Positions 61,977 through 64,000 of a stretch of 64,000 nucleotides of DNA are shown here, piece after piece. Source of the stretch: Rhizobium aethiopicum. Its GTDB lineage: Bacteria > Pseudomonadota > Alphaproteobacteria > Rhizobiales > Rhizobiaceae. The position numbers and the translations under genes were made by a program. The stretch covers positions 62,001 through 126,000 of the forward strand of contig NZ_JACIFV010000014.1 of assembly GCF_014197535.1 (NCBI RefSeq), read 5' to 3'. The notes beneath the pieces are model-generated. The model ran no database searches, had not been told where the DNA came from, and saw nothing but the letters and a program-made list of their open reading frames with translations. Positions within the stretch are counted from its first letter, which is position 1, and every line of letters starts with the position of its first letter.

Positions 61977-62044
61977 TCCACCCTGACTGCTCGAACCGCC
62001 TCTCGTTTTGGATCGGCTGCTCAAGCCGGTAGCACTCCTGCGCC

Positions 62045-62824
62045 TCAGTCATGCCATCCAAAGAGACGAATACCTGTGAGTTCAACCAGCCTCTCCACCA
62101 GCGCCTCCTGAAATCCAACATCATTCACCTCCGCCGTCGCCTCCCGCTGCTGGCGGTGATACCAATACCCGCCGCTCACCGTCGCGGCGTCGTCCTCGCT
62201 CGTCGCAAGCCATGTCTGCGTCAGATGCCCCATCTCCAGATCATCCGGCGCGCCGGCGCCGCCCATCTTTGTTGGCACCCAGCCGGGGTCGACGGCGTTG
62301 CTGAGCACGTCAGGCCAGTGGCGGGCGATGGCGGCGGCGAGGGTGGCGATGTAGAGCTTGCTTTCGGAATAGGCCTGACTGGCGCTCCATGGCCGCTTGT
62401 TCCAGTCGATATCGTCAAGCGCGCTGCTGCCGCTGCGGTGCATGCCGCTGGTGAGATAGATCAGCCGGTGGGGCCGCGTGATCCAGGCGGTGAGGAGATA
62501 GGGGGCGAGCGTGTTGACCGCCAGCGTCTTGGCGTGGCCTTCCGGCGTTTCGCCGCGGCTGCGCTCGAGGTAGATGCCGGCATTGTGGATGACGGCGTCC
62601 ATGCGGCCGATGGCGTTGACCTGTTCGGCGATGGAGCAGGTTTCCTCGGCGCTGGCGAGATCGCCGATGACGAGGCCGAGGGCGGCGGCTGAGGTCTCGG
62701 CGATGGCCGCGGCGCGCTCGCGGGAGCGGGCGTGGAGGACGACCTCGTGGCCTTCGCGGATGAGGGTGCGGGCGGCGGCGAGGCCGAGGCCATCGGTGGA
62801 ACCGGTGATGAAGATGCGGCTCAT
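62045..62824 (-). CDS. SDR-family NAD(P)-dependent oxidoreductase
   Basis: 259 residues. MSRIFITGSTDGLGLAAARTL (TGxxxGxG), HNAGIYLERS (NAG), and YSESK (YxxxK) with the serine in LTSGMHRSG mark a classical short-chain dehydrogenase. GGYWYHRQQREATAE near the C-terminus is like other SDRs of the retinol dehydrogenase / WW-oxidoreductase type. Substrate unknown. The ATG at 62824 starts the Rossmann fold; a longer frame to 63004 crosses repeats and was rejected. Confidence 0.93.
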   Translation of the reverse strand: MSRIFITGSTDGLGLAAARTLIREGHEVVLHARSRERAAAIAETSAAALGLVIGDLASAEETCSIAEQVNAIGRMDAVIHNAGIYLERSRGETPEGHAKTLAVNTLAPYLLTAWITRPHRLIYLTSGMHRSGSSALDDIDWNKRPWSASQAYSESKLYIATLAAAIARHWPDVLSNAVDPGWVPTKMGGAGAPDDLEMGHLTQTWLATSEDDAATVSGGYWYHRQQREATAEVNDVGFQEALVERLVELTGIRLFGWHD

Positions 62825-62948
62825 GGGGGTTCCTTTCGCGGGGCGGCGTGGGGGGAGTGAAGCAGGTTCCGGTTGGGGGCTCAATGCGGGAGTTGGGGGG
62901 TGGGTTCCTGGGGTTTGGTGGATTTGTAGCCGGTTCGGACCGATCAAG

Positions 62949-63078
62949 ACCCCTCCCCACAAGGGGGAGGGGCTGCCCAGCATCACCGCTTTGCCCGAGA
63001 TCATCTCGTCGTTTGCCGATCTGGAGTTTTGGAGATGCGGAGCGGCAGGTTAAGCCCCTCCCCCTTGTGGGGAGGGGT
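62949..63078. repeat. inverted repeat with perfect 26-base arms
   Basis: Arms 62949-62974 and 63053-63078 are exact reverse complements, each itself a hairpin of the form ctccccacaagggggag. A further RIME-like fragment (ggcggatgaggggc) lies at 63158-63171. The gap 62825-63333 has no other feature I can support. Confidence 0.85.
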
Positions 63079-63333
63079 TTGGGGCGGGGTCTTTGCCCCG
63101 CGAGCGGGGCCCAAGGACGGTTCGAGACCGTGGCTCGACCCCGGTCAGTGCCGGCAGGCGGATGAGGGGCTTTTTTCTCTGTGATATCAGTGTGCCGACG
63201 CTATCTCCCGTCGGCATCATCGATGATGGAGGAGGGGCCTCGGCGGAAAACGGCGACGTCAGCCCGCGCTGTCCGCCTCTAAACTTCAGCCACCGCCGCT
63301 GCGCTCCCGCCGCTCACTCCACCCAACACCACC

Positions 63334-63948
63334 TCACATCCCCTGCCGCCGCCGCTCCGCGCCTGCCGCGATCGTCTGCACCAGCTCGTCCACCTCTCTT
63401 GCCAGCCGCTCCAGTGGCAGGCCCACAAATCGGCCTTCCAAACTGATGCTGACCACCCCATGCACCGCGCCGAACAACGTGCGGGCGCGGATGGCGCGGT
63501 CCTCGGCCGGCATGTCGGGCTGCAGTTCGGCGAGCGGTTCGGCGATCACGTCCATCAGGAAGAGGTGTTCGTCGAGGTGCCATTGCGGCGTCGGGCTGGT
63601 GGCGGGGGGGAAGTGGTCGAACAGCGCCTTCCAGAGATTGCGGTGCTCCACCGCGAAGGCGAGGTAGCCCTGGGCGAGGTTGCGCAGGCGATCGGTCGGG
63701 CTTTTGCTTTTGGCCTCGTCGAGCGTCAGCCTGGCCTCCAGCGCCTTCAGCGTCGCGGAATTCACATGGATGACGAGCTCGGCGAGGTCGGTGAAGACGG
63801 TGTAGAGGCCGCCGAGCGCGCAGCCGGCGTCCTGGGTGATGTCGCGGGCGCGCAGGTTGGCCAGCCCGTCGCGGGCGATGCGTTCGCGCGCCGCCTCGAT
63901 CAGCCGGGCCTTCAGGTCCTCGCGTTTTTCTTCTCGTCTGCCGGCCAT
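63334..63948 (-). CDS. TetR/AcrR-family transcriptional regulator
   Basis: 204 residues. The HTH region LIEAARERIARDGLANLRAR then DITQDAGCALGGLYTVFTD is of TetR type (recognition helix GLYTVF), with a helical ligand domain after it. The ATG at 63948 opens the DNA-binding domain. A perfect 15-base palindrome lies 21 bases upstream, so it is likely autoregulated and may control the next gene beyond the window. Ligand unknown. Confidence 0.92.
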   Translation of the reverse strand: MAGRREEKREDLKARLIEAARERIARDGLANLRARDITQDAGCALGGLYTVFTDLAELVIHVNSATLKALEARLTLDEAKSKSPTDRLRNLAQGYLAFAVEHRNLWKALFDHFPPATSPTPQWHLDEHLFLMDVIAEPLAELQPDMPAEDRAIRARTLFGAVHGVVSISLEGRFVGLPLERLAREVDELVQTIAAGAERRRQGM

Positions 63949-63969
63949 TAACCACTTCCCTTCGAATTT

Positions 63970-64000
63970 TTGAACGACGTTCAAAATTTATCTTGAACGT
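63970..64000. promoter_or_regulatory. TetR-type operator(s) at the window end
   Basis: TTGAACGACGTTCAA (63970-63984) is a perfect palindrome, followed at 63993 by the half-site TTGAACGT, which runs to the window edge. Position in front of the TetR gene and symmetry suggest it binds that regulator. Confidence 0.65.

Noticed and set aside
52706..62044. Integrase, transposase or excisionase in the island
   Set aside because: I looked for these on both strands and found none; the island has no visible mobility gene.

Overview
The window reads as a chromosomal segment of a Rhizobium-type alphaproteobacterium, closest in feel to the R. leguminosarum/R. etli group. The support is high-GC coding sequence, a CcrM-type GANTC methyltransferase, the mutY / DUF721 / DsbA-like / smc neighbourhood, the SURF1 / ispH / thrB / rnhA neighbourhood, a pyruvate phosphate dikinase, and many intergenic palindromic repeats of the RIME-like kind (Rhizobium intergenic mosaic elements). 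The species assignment is inference; no search was possible.

Layout. 1-9.4 kb: an acetyltransferase and a chloramphenicol-phosphotransferase-like protein, then DUF983, SURF1, ispH, thrB and rnhA, a zinc-ribbon metallopeptidase, a CsbD protein, YqgE, a DsbD-N-like secreted protein and a peroxiredoxin. 9.6-12.4 kb: a zinc ABC transporter operon (ATPase, permease, binding protein) behind two Zur-like palindromes and led by an unlisted 42-residue membrane peptide. 12.4-17.2 kb: small accessory genes and a helicase IV-like enzyme with a nuclease-like insert and zinc fingers. 17.4-23.7 kb: a minus-strand operon thrC / M16 peptidase / acetyltransferase / EAL-domain protein. 23.9-28.3 kb: a lipoprotein, a HAD phosphatase, three secreted Ser/Gly-rich proteins and an ArsR-type regulator. 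28.4-38.1 kb: NIPSNAP and ABM proteins, ccrM, mutY, DUF721, a DsbA-like lipoprotein and smc. 38.1-52.7 kb: a GST, a candidate small RNA, ppdK, and assorted metabolic and regulatory genes.

The accessory region starts at an intact tRNA-Gln(TTG) at 52871. A near full-length degenerate copy of that tRNA lies 1325 bases downstream. The two copies bracket just two genes: a winged-helix/nucleotidyltransferase protein with the MntA motif GSx10DxD, and a small HEPN-like partner. I read this as a minimal toxin-antitoxin island integrated at a tRNA. Immediately beyond it lie a complete type I restriction-modification system (hsdR, hsdS, hsdM, minus strand) and a divergent phospholipase D-type nuclease gene, so 52.9-62.0 kb looks like a small defence island. 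Ordinary genes (SDR oxidoreductase, TetR regulator with its palindromic operator) resume at 62 kb.

No rRNA, CRISPR array, insertion sequence, integrase or transposase was seen. Long uninterrupted frames opposite real genes were treated as shadows of GC-rich codon use.
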